Source: a gamma proteobacterium HIMB55 (lineage in GTDB: Bacteria > Pseudomonadota > Gammaproteobacteria > Pseudomonadales > Halieaceae). Taken from it: 64,000 bases of DNA. The notes beneath the pieces are model-generated. The model saw nothing but the letters and a program-made list of their open reading frames with translations. It searched no databases and was not told where the DNA came from. Shown here in pieces: positions 35,604 to 45,326 of the stretch; position 1 is the stretch's first letter, and every line of letters begins with the position of its first letter. Made by a program: the position numbers and the translations under genes. The stretch covers positions 1,446,035 to 1,510,034 of the forward strand of contig AGIF02000001.1 of the NCBI GenBank assembly GCA_000227505.4, read 5' to 3'.

Positions 35604-36395
35604 TCACTCAGCGGCGTCAAAAAACTGTCGCACCGCTTTCTGGACAACCTCTGCCTCTTCTTGGTGCAACCAATGTCCAGCCCCGCTTACAGTGACCACG
35701 TCAACCTTTGAAAAAAGGAAGGAAAATTGGGCTCCATGGTCATCAGAAACGTAATCGGAGAGCTCGCCACGTAACACTAGCAAGGGCCCCGAAAACACTT
35801 CAGTGACTCCCTTCGCAGGCGATACTGCACCCAAGATCTTCACATACCCGGACTGCAAGCCTTCCAAATTAAAACGCCATTCAATGCTCCCGTCCTCACC
35901 TATCCGCGCACTGGTCAGTAAGAAGTCCGCGACTCGAGGCTCATCTAAAAGGGGTGCCATGACCGCCTTTGCCTCCACTCGCGAAGTGACCTGCTCGGCC
36001 AGTACAGCTCTTAGCGCACTAAAGACATTGTCGTGACGACTCGGGTAAGACACAGGGGCAATATCCAGAACAACTAAGCGCTCCACTAACGAGGGATAAT
36101 CGAGTGCTAATTGCATCGCAACCTTACCACCGAGCGAGTGCCCTATAACTCTGCACTGCTTGATGTCGTTATTGCGCAACCATGTAGCTACAGCTTCCGA
36201 GTAAGCCTCGACCGACGCGTAAGTCAGCCATGCTGACTTACCATGATCGGGCAAATCCACACTGAATACTCGATGGTCCTCTTTAAATGCTCGCGCTAAC
36301 TGCCCCAAGTTATTTGCCGAACCGAATAAGCCATGCAAAAGCAAGAGATTCGAGGCACCCTCTCCTGACACCTTTACATGTAAATTCTCTGCCAC
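35604..36395 (-). CDS. Alpha/beta hydrolase, YbfF-like esterase
   Basis: A 263-residue alpha/beta hydrolase. I start it at GTG 36395, which has AAAGGAGG seven bases upstream. An ATG far upstream (36608) would overlap the divergent lipoprotein gene and add a non-conserved 71 residues. The fold elements are LLLHGLFGSANNLG (oxyanion loop), VDLPDHGKS, the nucleophile elbow GHSLGGK (Ser near residue 100) and the histidine GAGHWLHQE near the C-terminus. This fits the YbfF group of short-chain acyl esterases. The true substrate is unknown. Confidence 0.88.
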   Translation of the reverse strand: MAENLHVKVSGEGASNLLLLHGLFGSANNLGQLARAFKEDHRVFSVDLPDHGKSAWLTYASVEAYSEAVATWLRNNDIKQCRVIGHSLGGKVAMQLALDYPSLVERLVVLDIAPVSYPSRHDNVFSALRAVLAEQVTSRVEAKAVMAPLLDEPRVADFLLTSARIGEDGSIEWRFNLEGLQSGYVKILGAVSPAKGVTEVFSGPLLVLRGELSDYVSDDHGAQFSFLFSKVDVVTVSGAGHWLHQEEAEVVQKAVRQFFDAAE

Positions 36396-36456
36396 TTCGA
36401 AGCCTCCTTTGTTAGCATCGCGCAGGGCACATGAATCGATAATGAAAGGGGGAATC

Positions 36457-37269
36457 ATGTCAAACGGAAGATTAGCCAAAAAGGCGCTGCGCGTGGCAAC
36501 ACTAGCGATTTGTGTTTCGCTACTCAACGCCTGTGCTTCAGGCGGCAATGTGAGTGGCAGTGGCTTCAATCCAACGACACCCAAAAACGCTATCGATACT
36601 GATGCCATTCAGGCGGCAAATATAAAGCGCGTTGTGATCGCCGATGTAAACCTGGGCTCTCCCTCGCGAAAATACCTACAGAAGCGCGAAGGGGATGTTG
36701 ATGCCATCATCGCAGAAGCTTTCGAGCGCAATGGTTGGGAGGTTGTCTCTCCTCGCGAGTTCACCCAGCGATGGCGGAATGCGGTTTCAATGCACGGTGA
36801 CCCAGTCGACCCAACAACGGGTCGAGTGAACAGCCGCACATTTTCTCGCATCATCAACACGATTAAAGATCAGATGATGGAGTCCTCTAGCATTGACGCA
36901 TTGGTATTTACCGACTTGCTAGAGAAGGACGTTTACTTTGCTACAGGTGTGAACCGTGTCGCGCGGTGGGACGGTGTAACGCGTAAACCACCAACACAAG
37001 GTGGCGGACAAGGTGTTTCGGTAAACTTCAACTGGAGCGTGCCTGTGGCGGCCACCACCGTTCGCATCTCGATATTCAACAGTGATCTCGAGCGCATGTT
37101 CGTTGGGGAAGGCGGCATAGCACTCAACGAGGCCGTGGACACCCGCAGCGGCACTGGCTTTGTGCGTCGCCGCGAGATTCTCGGTAACGAGACTCATATC
37201 CGTGAAGGCGTCGCACTTGCGCTGCATCCACTTATGCCAATGAAAAACTGGCCTGGTGACCCCGACTAA
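36457..37269 (+). CDS. Hypothetical lipoprotein
   Basis: A 270-residue protein with a lipoprotein signal ending in LLNAC (Cys near residue 26). The start at ATG 36457 has GGGGGA in good position. Upstream ATGs at 36409 and 36442 would enclose that ribosome site. The mature protein includes IKRVVIADVNLGSPSRKYL, EAFERNGWEVVSPREF and IDALVFTDLLEKDVYFATG, suggesting an alpha/beta fold. I do not recognise a family. It is divergent from the YbfF-like gene, 61 bases away, with the shared promoters in between. Confidence 0.75.
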   Translation: MSNGRLAKKALRVATLAICVSLLNACASGGNVSGSGFNPTTPKNAIDTDAIQAANIKRVVIADVNLGSPSRKYLQKREGDVDAIIAEAFERNGWEVVSPREFTQRWRNAVSMHGDPVDPTTGRVNSRTFSRIINTIKDQMMESSSIDALVFTDLLEKDVYFATGVNRVARWDGVTRKPPTQGGGQGVSVNFNWSVPVAATTVRISIFNSDLERMFVGEGGIALNEAVDTRSGTGFVRRREILGNETHIREGVALALHPLMPMKNWPGDPD

Positions 37270-37287
37270 GGCTGGGATCTACAGCGA

Positions 37288-38265
37288 TTACGCGAAAAGC
37301 GCACCCGTCCGCTCGAGCACCCAAAACGTGGAGATGGCTCCGAGAACATAAACCGGGGCCAGCTTTAGCCATGGCGCTGAGCTCATACGGGAGATGACGA
37401 CACCGACCATCGTGAGCAATGCCACAAAAACCAGCTGCCCTATTTCAATACCCACGTTAAAAAACAATAACGCCGTCGGTAAATGGACCTGCGGTAATCC
37501 TGTTTCAGCCAGCGCTCCCGCAAACCCCATCCCGTGAAGCAAACCGAACGCACCAGCCAAATACCAGGGACGCTCCCATAGTCGACTTTGCTTATCGGGG
37601 GTAGAGAGCTCGTACGCCAGCGCCCAAATAGAGACCGCAATTAACCATTCGATTAACGCCTCGGGATTCGTAACGATCCCCAATGACACCAGCGCCAAGG
37701 TAATACTGTGGCCCACGGTAAATGCGGTTATGGTGTAAACCAAGCGCCGCCCCCAGCTAACCAAAAGCAACAATCCAGCGACAAAGAATAAATGGTCAAT
37801 ACCAATAGCTATGTGCTCAGCACCCAACCACAGATAGTGCCCTGCCGTTTCCAACAAGGTGCGCTGTGCGGGAACAACAAATACGGGCTCTGAAACAGTC
37901 AACACCTCCTGAAAAAACACCTCGGGTTGAGGTCGAACAGACACCACCGCGGATGACTGGTTTTCTGCCAGCCCGGATACGCTGAATGCCAGGCCCTCCA
38001 TTGACTCGCTCTCACATTGCCACTGCTGACGAAGGACTTTGCCTGTACCTTCGGGAAACCACGGCGTTTGAGAAACGACCGAGCACTCTGTGGGCAGCAC
38101 CGGCAGCATTGGAACATTTGATGTCGCTTGCGCTGGCGTTTTCCATACGACCGATATGTCGCCATTAGAGAGCGCTCGCACGTCGAGTGCAGAGGGCGCA
38201 AATCGATGCGCTTGTGCCGCGAGCGGCATCAGAATCATCAACACAAGAGTGATCAGACGGCTCAT
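37288..38265 (-). CDS. HupE/UreJ-type membrane protein
   Basis: A 325-residue protein with a signal peptide (MSRLITLVLMILMPLAAQAH), a periplasmic beta-rich domain of about 120 residues, and then a HupE/UreJ_2 membrane domain with several helices. The latter begins near residue 140 (HYLWLGAEHIAIGIDHLFFV) and has the characteristic AFTVGHSITLAL. Single-domain HupE/UreJ proteins are implicated in nickel or cobalt uptake. The role of this longer version is unknown. It overlaps the upstream parvulin gene by four bases, a recurrent pairing in this type of genome. Confidence 0.82.
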   Translation of the reverse strand: MSRLITLVLMILMPLAAQAHRFAPSALDVRALSNGDISVVWKTPAQATSNVPMLPVLPTECSVVSQTPWFPEGTGKVLRQQWQCESESMEGLAFSVSGLAENQSSAVVSVRPQPEVFFQEVLTVSEPVFVVPAQRTLLETAGHYLWLGAEHIAIGIDHLFFVAGLLLLVSWGRRLVYTITAFTVGHSITLALVSLGIVTNPEALIEWLIAVSIWALAYELSTPDKQSRLWERPWYLAGAFGLLHGMGFAGALAETGLPQVHLPTALLFFNVGIEIGQLVFVALLTMVGVVISRMSSAPWLKLAPVYVLGAISTFWVLERTGALFA

Positions 38266-39197
38266 AGAATCACCTCGTAACTGGCGAGTTGTGCATCAAC
38301 CCACTTCTCAACGGCGGCATCCTCTGCAGCTCGTCTCAGGTCGCGGATGAGGTCGACGGACACCTCATCGATCGTCTTGACTCTGCCGGGCGTCTGACTG
38401 TCCAACCATACCCAGTGTTGCCCAAAGATTGAGGTTAGCGGCCCTAGCCACGCGCCTTCAGTATTATTTTTATCACTGAGTTTTGCCGAGAGCTCAATGG
38501 CGAACTGGTCGCCAAACTGCCTAGAGACGTCGAGCAGGCTTGCATTCCGGAAACGATAACCCGCTAGGAAAACATCGCTGCTGCCGCGAGCCTCATCGGG
38601 AGTCGCACCAGCCCTTATTGCTTTGACAAGCGTTGCTGCGCGCTCACTGGTCGAATCAGGGCGAAGAAAAACATGCGCGAAACTCAGACGCGCGGGCTCC
38701 TCAAATTCAGAGAGTCGCTTGTTGTACTCATCGAGGAGCTCAGCATCTGTTGGCGTGTAAGGGGGCTGTGTCGCTACGATGAGCGTCTCCATGACCTGAA
38801 CCGTTCGACGGCGGACAACCTCATCCGCAAGATGCAATCGGAGCTCCCAAGCCTCTGACAGTAGTGCCTCATCCGTTGCATCGCGCTCTGGGCTCATAAA
38901 CCGCATATTGCGAATCAAGCGGCGCTGCACCACCAAATCTTGATCAATCACACCGCGCTCAACCGCCTCAACAAAAAGAAGCTCCTCGCGAAGCTCCCGC
39001 TTCTTAATCCTTTCAATCTGTTGTTCTGTGAGCTGAGTTTGCTGCAACTGCTGCAGGGCTTCAGCTTGGAGCTGAACACGCTCTGGATTTGGCGGACCCA
39101 ACTGTGGTTTCGGCTCAGGGAAGAGCCAAAGGTTAAGAATAAATAAAACAACGCCCGTAAATACGAATTGATTTACGACGGACCGAAAAAACCGCAT
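38262..39197 (-). CDS. Membrane-anchored parvulin-type peptidyl-prolyl isomerase
   Basis: A 311-residue protein, start taken at ATG 39197 with GGGGGAG upstream; a TTG five codons earlier would include that site. It has an N-terminal membrane anchor (residues 8-24, QFVFTGVVLFILNLWLF), a Gln- and Glu-rich helical linker (QLQAEALQQLQQTQLTEQQIE), a SurA-like N-terminal helix domain and a degenerate parvulin domain near residue 170 (LSFAHVFLRPDS). Its stop overlaps the HupE/UreJ start by four bases. It may help fold or assemble that partner. Confidence 0.72.
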   Translation of the reverse strand: MRFFRSVVNQFVFTGVVLFILNLWLFPEPKPQLGPPNPERVQLQAEALQQLQQTQLTEQQIERIKKRELREELLFVEAVERGVIDQDLVVQRRLIRNMRFMSPERDATDEALLSEAWELRLHLADEVVRRRTVQVMETLIVATQPPYTPTDAELLDEYNKRLSEFEEPARLSFAHVFLRPDSTSERAATLVKAIRAGATPDEARGSSDVFLAGYRFRNASLLDVSRQFGDQFAIELSAKLSDKNNTEGAWLGPLTSIFGQHWVWLDSQTPGRVKTIDEVSVDLIRDLRRAAEDAAVEKWVDAQLASYEVIL

Positions 39198-39218
39198 GTA
39201 ACACTCCCCCAAGGAGCG

Positions 39219-39779
39219 CTAAAAGTGCGTCAGGAAATCTCTTGGGTCAAGCTCAGGAAGTTTTTTTGATGGTCCTTTTCGAGTACCCACGTAGAGGAAG
39301 CCAATAACTTCGTCATGCGCGCTTCCACCCAGCGCTTCGACAACGTGTGGATCCGTTGCGTATTGTCCCGTGCGCCACATCGCCCCATAACCTAGTGCGT
39401 TGGCGGCCAGAGACATGGCATAGGTTGCAGCTGCTGCAGAACCGACCTGCTCGGTACGATCGACTTTAGGGTGAGCTTTATAGTCCAACATCACCGCCAC
39501 CACCAACGGCGCCCGCAATGGTGCCTTCAGAGCCTTAGCCAACTGTGCCTCGTCGGTCACACCTCGTAAGCGCAAGCTCTCGTGAAGGACGACACCGAGA
39601 GCCTCACGACGATCGCCTTCAACAGCAACAAAACGCCAAGGCCTCAGGAGCGCGTGGTCAGGCGCACGAAGCGCAGCGTGCGTCATAAGCTCGATCTCAT
39701 CGGCACTAGGTCCGGGAGTTTCTAAGCTACCGTGTGAAACGCGCTCGGTGAGCGTGGTTAAAACGTCATGATTTGTCAT
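39219..39779 (-). CDS. Nitroreductase-family protein (YdjA-like)
   Basis: A 186-residue short nitroreductase. Segments that fit YdjA-type FMN enzymes are MTHAALRAPDHALLRPWRFV (near residue 30), VAVMLDYKAHPKVDRTEQ (near residue 95) and NALGYGAMWRTGQYA (near residue 128). They reduce nitro groups and quinones using NADPH. It begins 21 bases upstream of the parvulin gene's start region on the same strand, so the three genes may form one transcript. The other nitroreductases in the window belong to a longer subfamily. Confidence 0.88.
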   Translation of the reverse strand: MTNHDVLTTLTERVSHGSLETPGPSADEIELMTHAALRAPDHALLRPWRFVAVEGDRREALGVVLHESLRLRGVTDEAQLAKALKAPLRAPLVVAVMLDYKAHPKVDRTEQVGSAAAATYAMSLAANALGYGAMWRTGQYATDPHVVEALGGSAHDEVIGFLYVGTRKGPSKKLPELDPRDFLTHF

Positions 39780-39962
39780 GTACTAAGCTTACCAATCGTC
39801 TTGCTCTGATATAAGCGGAAAGTTATTCCGGCATTACGTTTATTTGTATTGAGGCTACAGCGTCCCTTGGTAACCCTTCCCTGATTAACATCGCTCGGCG
39901 ACGCATGACGCCAAACATGGTCCTCCATTAATAAAGTTCTAACGAATGCGTAAAACGAAGGC

Positions 39963-39986
39963 GTCTGGGGGCTTAACGACCCAGAC
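39963..39986 (-). terminator. Terminator after the FabY-like gene
   Basis: A 7-bp stem, GTCTGGG and CCCAGAC, with a 10-base loop, lies 15 bases beyond the stop of the minus-strand ketosynthase. On that strand the hairpin is followed by GCCTTCGTTTT, a short T-rich stretch. The interval 39780-40001 holds no other feature I can support. Confidence 0.6.
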
Positions 39987-40001
39987 CGGAGGCCTGTCTG
40001 C

Positions 40002-41804
40002 TCAGCTCTTGATGGTCCAGTCGTCATAGACGACACGCTCATTTGTATCGATCATAAGATCGCCGATCACCAGCTGACCTGCCTCTACACGGACATCCTC
40101 ATCAGCTAACACACCGTCGTTGAAACGATACATTGGCTGCCAATCACCACACAGACGCGCACTTTCGATATCGTTGCGACTTCGATCAACGGCCTCATTA
40201 GCATGCTGCCAATTAGAAATTGCGCCCGCCGAATGACGTTTTTCAACTAAGGCCCTCGAAACGCCAGGGCTCAACACCGTCGCCGTGGCGTTGTTGCCAC
40301 CGAAGCCTTTACTGTTTACGAGTGCATAGGCGCAGTCTGCGGTCTCGACATCTCTCAGGGCGAAGCTCAAGCGATCGGTCACAACATCATCGGCCAGCTT
40401 ATCGATCGATCCGATGCCCGGCACCCAACCTGACTCCCAAATACCCAAAAGCGCAGCCATCTGATCGCCTGCGGCAGCACCTAAGGAATGGCCCGTGTGG
40501 CTTTTGATTGCTGAGACACGCCAATCATCAACTGATAGTGCCTGTGCGACCGTACTGAATATCGCAGACTCTGAGCTGCGATTTTGGGGCGTCCCCGTAC
40601 CGTGCGCCATGACCAAGCCATCGCGTTTAAACGAAGCCTCGTCGAGAATATCACGCGCCGCCTGTGCAGCACGCGCCATCGTCAAGTAATTACCGGCGCC
40701 GGGACCGGGAATGGACTTTTTAGCGCCATCCGCATGTACCGACACAAAAGGCACAGCACCCAGAATCTGTGCTCCCTGCTCGAGGGCCAGTGTGTCATCC
40801 ATGAGGATCATAATCTGCGCTGACTCGCCCATCACAAACCCACAGTTTTCTCCAAACGGGCGACACGCGGATCGGTAATGGATGAGACCCTCCTCTCCGA
40901 CCCCTTGCAGCTGCCTGAGCTCTTTATCGGTAGCCAGCGCACCCATCGCCACATAACCGTCCATAAGCTCGGGAATAATTGGCGCCTCCGAGGCGCCCAC
41001 TACTGCGATACGAGCGCGACCCGACTTAATGTCATCGACGCCACGTTGAAGGTTATAGAGAAACGTCGCGCAAGCACCCAAGGCGGGACCGGTGTGGCCC
41101 AAGGACTTCAGAACATAGGCGTTGATAAAGTCGCCGGGCATCTCAGCAAAACCTAAAGGGCAATTCTTGGCACTCACGCGCTCTCCACGGTGCCCTGCTG
41201 TCATCATTCCGCCGGTGGCTGCATCATCAAGCTGCCCCATCGAACTGGAAACGTAGACACTCACGGCATCGGGCGGCAGCGAGCCCGCGAGTTGATCCCA
41301 GTCCAACCCCAAGTCCGCAAGCGCATCCGACATTGCATAGATCGACATCTGTAAACCACGAGGATGATTTCGTGACGTGTAAAGCGCGCCCGGATCAAAT
41401 CCCATCGGTAATTGACCCGCTACGCTGACTTCAAACTCACGTTGGGTAGGCACGAGCACCGTATCACCCGACGACAGCCCGCGCAGTGCGTTCTGGGCAC
41501 GAGACGTCGTGAAGCCATCGGGGGATAAATTGACCACCCCGTGAACGTCATCAATTCGGTAACGATGGTTGATCGCGACGGAGGATGGATCGAAATGTTG
41601 GTGCTCGATTCTGCGAACGAGCGTTCTCGCTAAGATCTCATCCTCAATGTCCGAGTCCATCATGACGCCAAGCGCCTTAATCGTCCGGTTCCTCGATTCA
41701 GCGTCAATCGAGTTGATGACGAGACGGTTGTGCGCATGACGCTGCGATGAGCGCCCTGCAGTGTTGATACCCCCGGATGCAACGATGACAGGTAGATTGG
41801 GCAT
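40002..41804 (-). CDS. fabY: FabY-like beta-ketoacyl-ACP synthase
   Basis: A 600-residue ketosynthase, far longer than FabB or FabF and close to Pseudomonas FabY. Its opening (MPNLPVIVASGGINTAGRSS) matches the recognisable FabY start. The thiolase-fold triad is present: cysteine in GACATFLYNL (near residue 255), histidine in MAHGTGTPQNR (near residue 395) and histidine in KSHTGHSLGAAAG (near residue 435). FabY condenses acetyl-CoA with malonyl-ACP to start fatty-acid synthesis. The identity is by sequence similarity and architecture. It is divergent from a GlxA-type regulator, with 85 bases between the two starts. Confidence 0.85.
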   Translation of the reverse strand: MPNLPVIVASGGINTAGRSSQRHAHNRLVINSIDAESRNRTIKALGVMMDSDIEDEILARTLVRRIEHQHFDPSSVAINHRYRIDDVHGVVNLSPDGFTTSRAQNALRGLSSGDTVLVPTQREFEVSVAGQLPMGFDPGALYTSRNHPRGLQMSIYAMSDALADLGLDWDQLAGSLPPDAVSVYVSSSMGQLDDAATGGMMTAGHRGERVSAKNCPLGFAEMPGDFINAYVLKSLGHTGPALGACATFLYNLQRGVDDIKSGRARIAVVGASEAPIIPELMDGYVAMGALATDKELRQLQGVGEEGLIHYRSACRPFGENCGFVMGESAQIMILMDDTLALEQGAQILGAVPFVSVHADGAKKSIPGPGAGNYLTMARAAQAARDILDEASFKRDGLVMAHGTGTPQNRSSESAIFSTVAQALSVDDWRVSAIKSHTGHSLGAAAGDQMAALLGIWESGWVPGIGSIDKLADDVVTDRLSFALRDVETADCAYALVNSKGFGGNNATATVLSPGVSRALVEKRHSAGAISNWQHANEAVDRSRNDIESARLCGDWQPMYRFNDGVLADEDVRVEAGQLVIGDLMIDTNERVVYDDWTIKS

Positions 41805-41889
41805 AGATGTTATGTAATTCGGTTACCACTAACGGCTTTGATTGTAGGAACAGCGCCTTTTATACTTTTGTATTTTTCAGACATTTACC

Positions 41890-42894
41890 ATGAAAAAACC
41901 GACGGAAAAATTTCGCATACCCCGTATTGCAGCGCTCATCCATAGCGACGCACTGGCAAGTTCGGTGACCTTGCCCATGGAACTCTCAATGGCAGCAGCG
42001 CAAACGGCGGGGCAACTGATCCCTAATGAAAACAACGTTCTACTCGTCTCTGAAAATGGTGGTCAGGTCACAACAAGTGGCGGCCTAAAGGTGGAAACGC
42101 AAGCCATTGAGACAGTCGGTAGACTTGATTTACTTGTCATCTCGGCGATCTGGAGAGATCCCAAGCGCGTCCTCAAGAGACACCCCTCGTTAGTTCCGTT
42201 TATTCGAAGGGTAGCGCAGTCAGGTACTGCAATCGCAGCGGTAGGGACGGGAAGTTTTCTTCTCGCCGAAACGGGTCTTTTAAATCGGAAAGCAGCGACA
42301 ACGCACTGGTTCTGGTTTGATGAATTCGCGAAGCGCTATCCTGAAGTTGATCTGCGTCGCGACCAGCTAATCGTTCAATCAAACAACCTTTATTGCGCGG
42401 GTAGCGTGAACTCGATCAGTGACCTCTTGGTATTCCTCATGGGCAGCTTTTATAACCCGGAGGTGGCAAGACGCATCGAGAACCAATTCTCACCTGAGAT
42501 ACGTCAGCGTTTTCGCACGACCCAGTTGGGTTCCCATACATTGCAAGACCACTACGACGAAGTCGTCATGGACTTGCAGTTGTTCATGCGCGAAAAGCTC
42601 CGCGCTCCCGTCTCGATGGAAGATTTTGCACGCCGATACGCTCTTTCTGAGCGCACCCTTTCTAGGCGGTTCCAGCGAGCCACCGGAACAACTCCCTGGC
42701 AATTTCTATTGAGTCTGAGAATGAGCGAAGCAGCATCACTTCTCAGAAGTACAAGTCTCTCAGTCACTCAGGTGGCAGCTGAAGTCGGTATCACTGATTC
42801 GGCGCATTTCGCGAGACAATTCAAGAAGGCAAATCAACTGACACCTTCCGAGTATCGAAAAGCGGTCCGAGGGAAAATGTTTTCCGCCAATTGA
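41890..42894 (+). CDS. GlxA-family transcriptional regulator (DJ-1/PfpI plus AraC HTH)
   Basis: A 334-residue protein with an N-terminal DJ-1/PfpI domain (residues 1-190; AAVGTGSFLLAETGLL holds the nucleophile-elbow region, with Gly/Thr/Gly in place of Cys) and a C-terminal AraC-type double helix-turn-helix (about 240-330, MEDFARRYALSERTLSRRF). Such regulators sense a small ligand in the DJ-1 domain. The cysteine is absent, so catalysis is unlikely. It reads away from the ketosynthase gene and is followed 80 bases later by a thiolase, a possible regulatory target. Confidence 0.88.
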   Translation: MKKPTEKFRIPRIAALIHSDALASSVTLPMELSMAAAQTAGQLIPNENNVLLVSENGGQVTTSGGLKVETQAIETVGRLDLLVISAIWRDPKRVLKRHPSLVPFIRRVAQSGTAIAAVGTGSFLLAETGLLNRKAATTHWFWFDEFAKRYPEVDLRRDQLIVQSNNLYCAGSVNSISDLLVFLMGSFYNPEVARRIENQFSPEIRQRFRTTQLGSHTLQDHYDEVVMDLQLFMREKLRAPVSMEDFARRYALSERTLSRRFQRATGTTPWQFLLSLRMSEAASLLRSTSLSVTQVAAEVGITDSAHFARQFKKANQLTPSEYRKAVRGKMFSAN

Positions 42895-42973
42895 GGGATG
42901 TCTTTTCATTGAGACGCAGGTGCCACTGTGGCTTAATCGCTCCCCTTATTTAATCGCACGGAAGTCTTGTCTC

Positions 42974-44152
42974 ATGTCCGAAGAAATCTACATTGTGAGT
43001 GGTGCCAGAACCCCTATGGGTGGGCTAATGGGCGACCTCGCTGCCGTCACCGCCCCGCAACTCGGCAGTACGGCGATCAAGGCCGCCGTTGAGCGCTCAG
43101 GTTTGGGCGGGGACAAGATTGATGAGGTCTTCATGGGCTGTGTGCTCCCAGCGGGCCTTAAGCAATGTCCCGCACGGCAGGCAAGTCGGTACGCGGGCCT
43201 GCCAGACCAGGTGGGCGCAGTCACTGTAAACAAGGCCTGTGGTAGCGGTATGCAAGCCACAATCTTTGGCATTGACAGCATTCGTGCTGGCACCAACAAA
43301 ATCGCTATAGCGGGTGGCCTTGAGAGCATGTCTAACGCACCGCACCTCATGCCCAGCGGCCGAGCGGGTCAGCGATTGGGCCATACGCAGATTTATGACC
43401 ATATGTTCATGGACGGTTTGGAAGACGCCTACACGGGCGGCGCAATGGGCAGCTTCGCTCAAGCCACAGCCGATGAACATGGCATCACCCGCGAGGCGAT
43501 GGATGACTTTGCGATTCAGAGCCTTACGCGTGCCAAGAACGCAATCGAGCAAGGTCTGCTCAAGGCTGAGACTGCCGCTGTCGAGGTAAAAACACGTCGC
43601 GAGACCATTACGGTTGTTGACGACGAGCAACCTCATAAGGGCCGCGTCGACAAGATACCTGGTTTGCGAGCGGCGTTTGCCAAAGACGGTACGATCACCG
43701 CAGCGAATGCCAGCTCGATTTCCGACGGTGCTAGTGCGCTTATTCTCGCGAGCGAGTCCGCTGTCAACGAATATGGCTTGACGCCAATGGCTAAAATCGT
43801 GGCGCACTCGCGCGCTAGCCGCGATCCAGCTGAGTTCACGCTCGCACCTGTGGATGCGATTTCTTCGCTGATGGAGAAAACCGGTTGGTCGGCGAGTGAC
43901 GTAGATCTGTGGGAGATTAACGAGGCCTTCGCTATGGTGACTATGCTGGCCATGCAAGCGCACGGATTGGACCCTGAAAAGGTCAACGTACACGGTGGTG
44001 CCTGCGCACAGGGTCACCCCATCGGCTCCACAGGCTCTCGAATCATCATCACCCTAATGCATGCCATGCACCACTATGGCAAGGACAAAGGTGTAGCTGC
44101 GCTGTGCATTGGTGGCGGCGAGGCGACTGCTGTTGCCATTGAGAAGTGCTGA
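42974..44152 (+). CDS. Acetyl-CoA C-acetyltransferase (thiolase)
   Basis: A 392-residue thiolase. The ATG at 42974 ([17 protein letters not shown]) is the family start; an upstream frame to 42920 is not conserved. The nucleophile is in [12 protein letters not shown] (Cys near residue 88). The second signature, [12 protein letters not shown], and the C-terminal [17 protein letters not shown] contain the catalytic His and neighbouring Gly-rich loop. A further Cys-Ile-Gly-Gly-Gly near the end is present. It makes or cleaves acetoacetyl-CoA or longer ketoacyl-CoA. It sits 15 bases before ribB. Confidence 0.95.
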   Translation: MSEEIYIVSGARTPMGGLMGDLAAVTAPQLGSTAIKAAVERSGLGGDKIDEVFMGCVLPAGLKQCPARQASRYAGLPDQVGAVTVNKACGSGMQATIFGIDSIRAGTNKIAIAGGLESMSNAPHLMPSGRAGQRLGHTQIYDHMFMDGLEDAYTGGAMGSFAQATADEHGITREAMDDFAIQSLTRAKNAIEQGLLKAETAAVEVKTRRETITVVDDEQPHKGRVDKIPGLRAAFAKDGTITAANASSISDGASALILASESAVNEYGLTPMAKIVAHSRASRDPAEFTLAPVDAISSLMEKTGWSASDVDLWEINEAFAMVTMLAMQAHGLDPEKVNVHGGACAQGHPIGSTGSRIIITLMHAMHHYGKDKGVAALCIGGGEATAVAIEKC

Positions 44153-44167
44153 GTTAGGAGAGGTTTC

Positions 44168-45268
44168 ATGCCGCTAGATTCGGTTCCGGATATCCTTGAC
44201 GATATCCGCGAAGGAAAAATGGTCATTCTCATGGATGACGAAGACCGTGAAAACGAGGGAGACCTCGTGATTGCGGCGGAAAAAGTCACGCCAGAAATTA
44301 TCAATTTCTTTGCGACCGAGGCTTGCGGCTTGATCTGCATGCCTATCACAGCTGAACGAGCACGCCAGCTGCGCATACCCCTCATGGTGCGCGATAATCG
44401 CTCACAGCATGAGACAAACTTCACGGTATCTATCGACGCCACGCATGCGGTCGGTCCCGGTGTCAGTGCAAAGCAACGTGCTCACACAATCTTAGAAGCG
44501 GTGAAGGGTGACGCTAAACCCTCTGACATCTCACAGCCAGGCCATATATTCCCACTGGTAGCGAAGCCAGGTGGCGTTTTGCAGCGTGCAGGCCACACGG
44601 AAGCAGGTGTTGACCTTGCACGGATGGCAGGTTGTGAGCCTGCGGCCGTAATCGTAGAGATCATGAACGAAGATGGCACGATGGCGCGACGTCCAGAGTT
44701 AGAGGTCTTCGCTGAGAAGCACAACCTTCGCATCGGTACGATTGCAGATCTGATCGAGTACCGCGCATTACACGAGCAATCAGTTCGCTGCACCGGTGAA
44801 TTTCCTATCGATACGCGTTGGGGGGCATTCACGCTGACTACTTTTGAAGATCTGGTGGACGGGCAGATTCAATACGCACTTCATAAGGGCGACCTCACTG
44901 CGCCCGATCTGCCGGTCCGGATTCAGCCGATCAATACCTTGCGTGACGTCCTTGGCACAAAGCTTCCCAGTGGCTCTCAAGGTTGGTCTTACGAATCTGC
45001 CATGGCTTATATTGCGGAACAGGGGCGAGGCTTGGTGGTAATGCTCGGCGGTTGGGAATCACCTGACACCATCATGCGCAATATTGCGCAGCTCGCCGGC
45101 ACCGCTGACGTCGAGGCACCACCGCAGAATTATCGGGTTATTGGTACAGGTGCACAGATGCTTCGACACCTTGGCGTCACTAACATGAAAGTCATGTCAG
45201 CACCCATTAAGTTCAACGCGATATCCGGTTTCCAACTTGAGGTATCGGGCTTCATTCCGCGCCTATAA
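44168..45268 (+). CDS. ribB: 3,4-dihydroxy-2-butanone-4-phosphate synthase with degenerate GTP cyclohydrolase II-like domain
   Basis: A 366-residue protein. Residues 1-200 form RibB, which converts ribulose 5-phosphate to a riboflavin precursor. The metal- and acid-bearing motif [10 protein letters not shown] (near residue 24) and the [13 protein letters not shown] signature are intact. Residues 210-366 resemble GTP cyclohydrolase II ([26 protein letters not shown]). They lack the CxC-type zinc cysteines, so this half is probably not catalytic. This is the RibBX arrangement found in several gammaproteobacteria. The gap to the thiolase is only 15 bases, so there is no room for an FMN riboswitch there. 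Confidence 0.92.
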   Translation: MPLDSVPDILDDIREGKMVILMDDEDRENEGDLVIAAEKVTPEIINFFATEACGLICMPITAERARQLRIPLMVRDNRSQHETNFTVSIDATHAVGPGVSAKQRAHTILEAVKGDAKPSDISQPGHIFPLVAKPGGVLQRAGHTEAGVDLARMAGCEPAAVIVEIMNEDGTMARRPELEVFAEKHNLRIGTIADLIEYRALHEQSVRCTGEFPIDTRWGAFTLTTFEDLVDGQIQYALHKGDLTAPDLPVRIQPINTLRDVLGTKLPSGSQGWSYESAMAYIAEQGRGLVVMLGGWESPDTIMRNIAQLAGTADVEAPPQNYRVIGTGAQMLRHLGVTNMKVMSAPIKFNAISGFQLEVSGFIPRL

Positions 45269-45280
45269 CCCCATGAAAAC

Positions 45281-45302
45281 AAGGCGCTTAGCGCGGCGCC
45301 TT
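45281..45302 (+). terminator. Terminator after ribB
   Basis: A 7-bp stem, AAGGCGC and GCGCCTT, with an 8-base loop, lies 12 bases after the ribB stop and is followed by TTCTTCGG. It fits a rho-independent terminator with a weak T-tract. Confidence 0.6.
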
Positions 45303-45326
45303 CTTCGGCTGAACGTCATTCCGCAC

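Noticed and set aside
35504-35695. 63-residue plus-strand frame in the AT-rich origin-like region
   Set aside because: It runs across the DnaA-box region into the hydrolase gene and shows no family features.
39776-40042. 88-residue minus-strand frame between the nitroreductase and fabY
   Set aside because: It runs through the terminator hairpin at 39963 and overlaps the fabY end, with low-complexity sequence unlike a protein.
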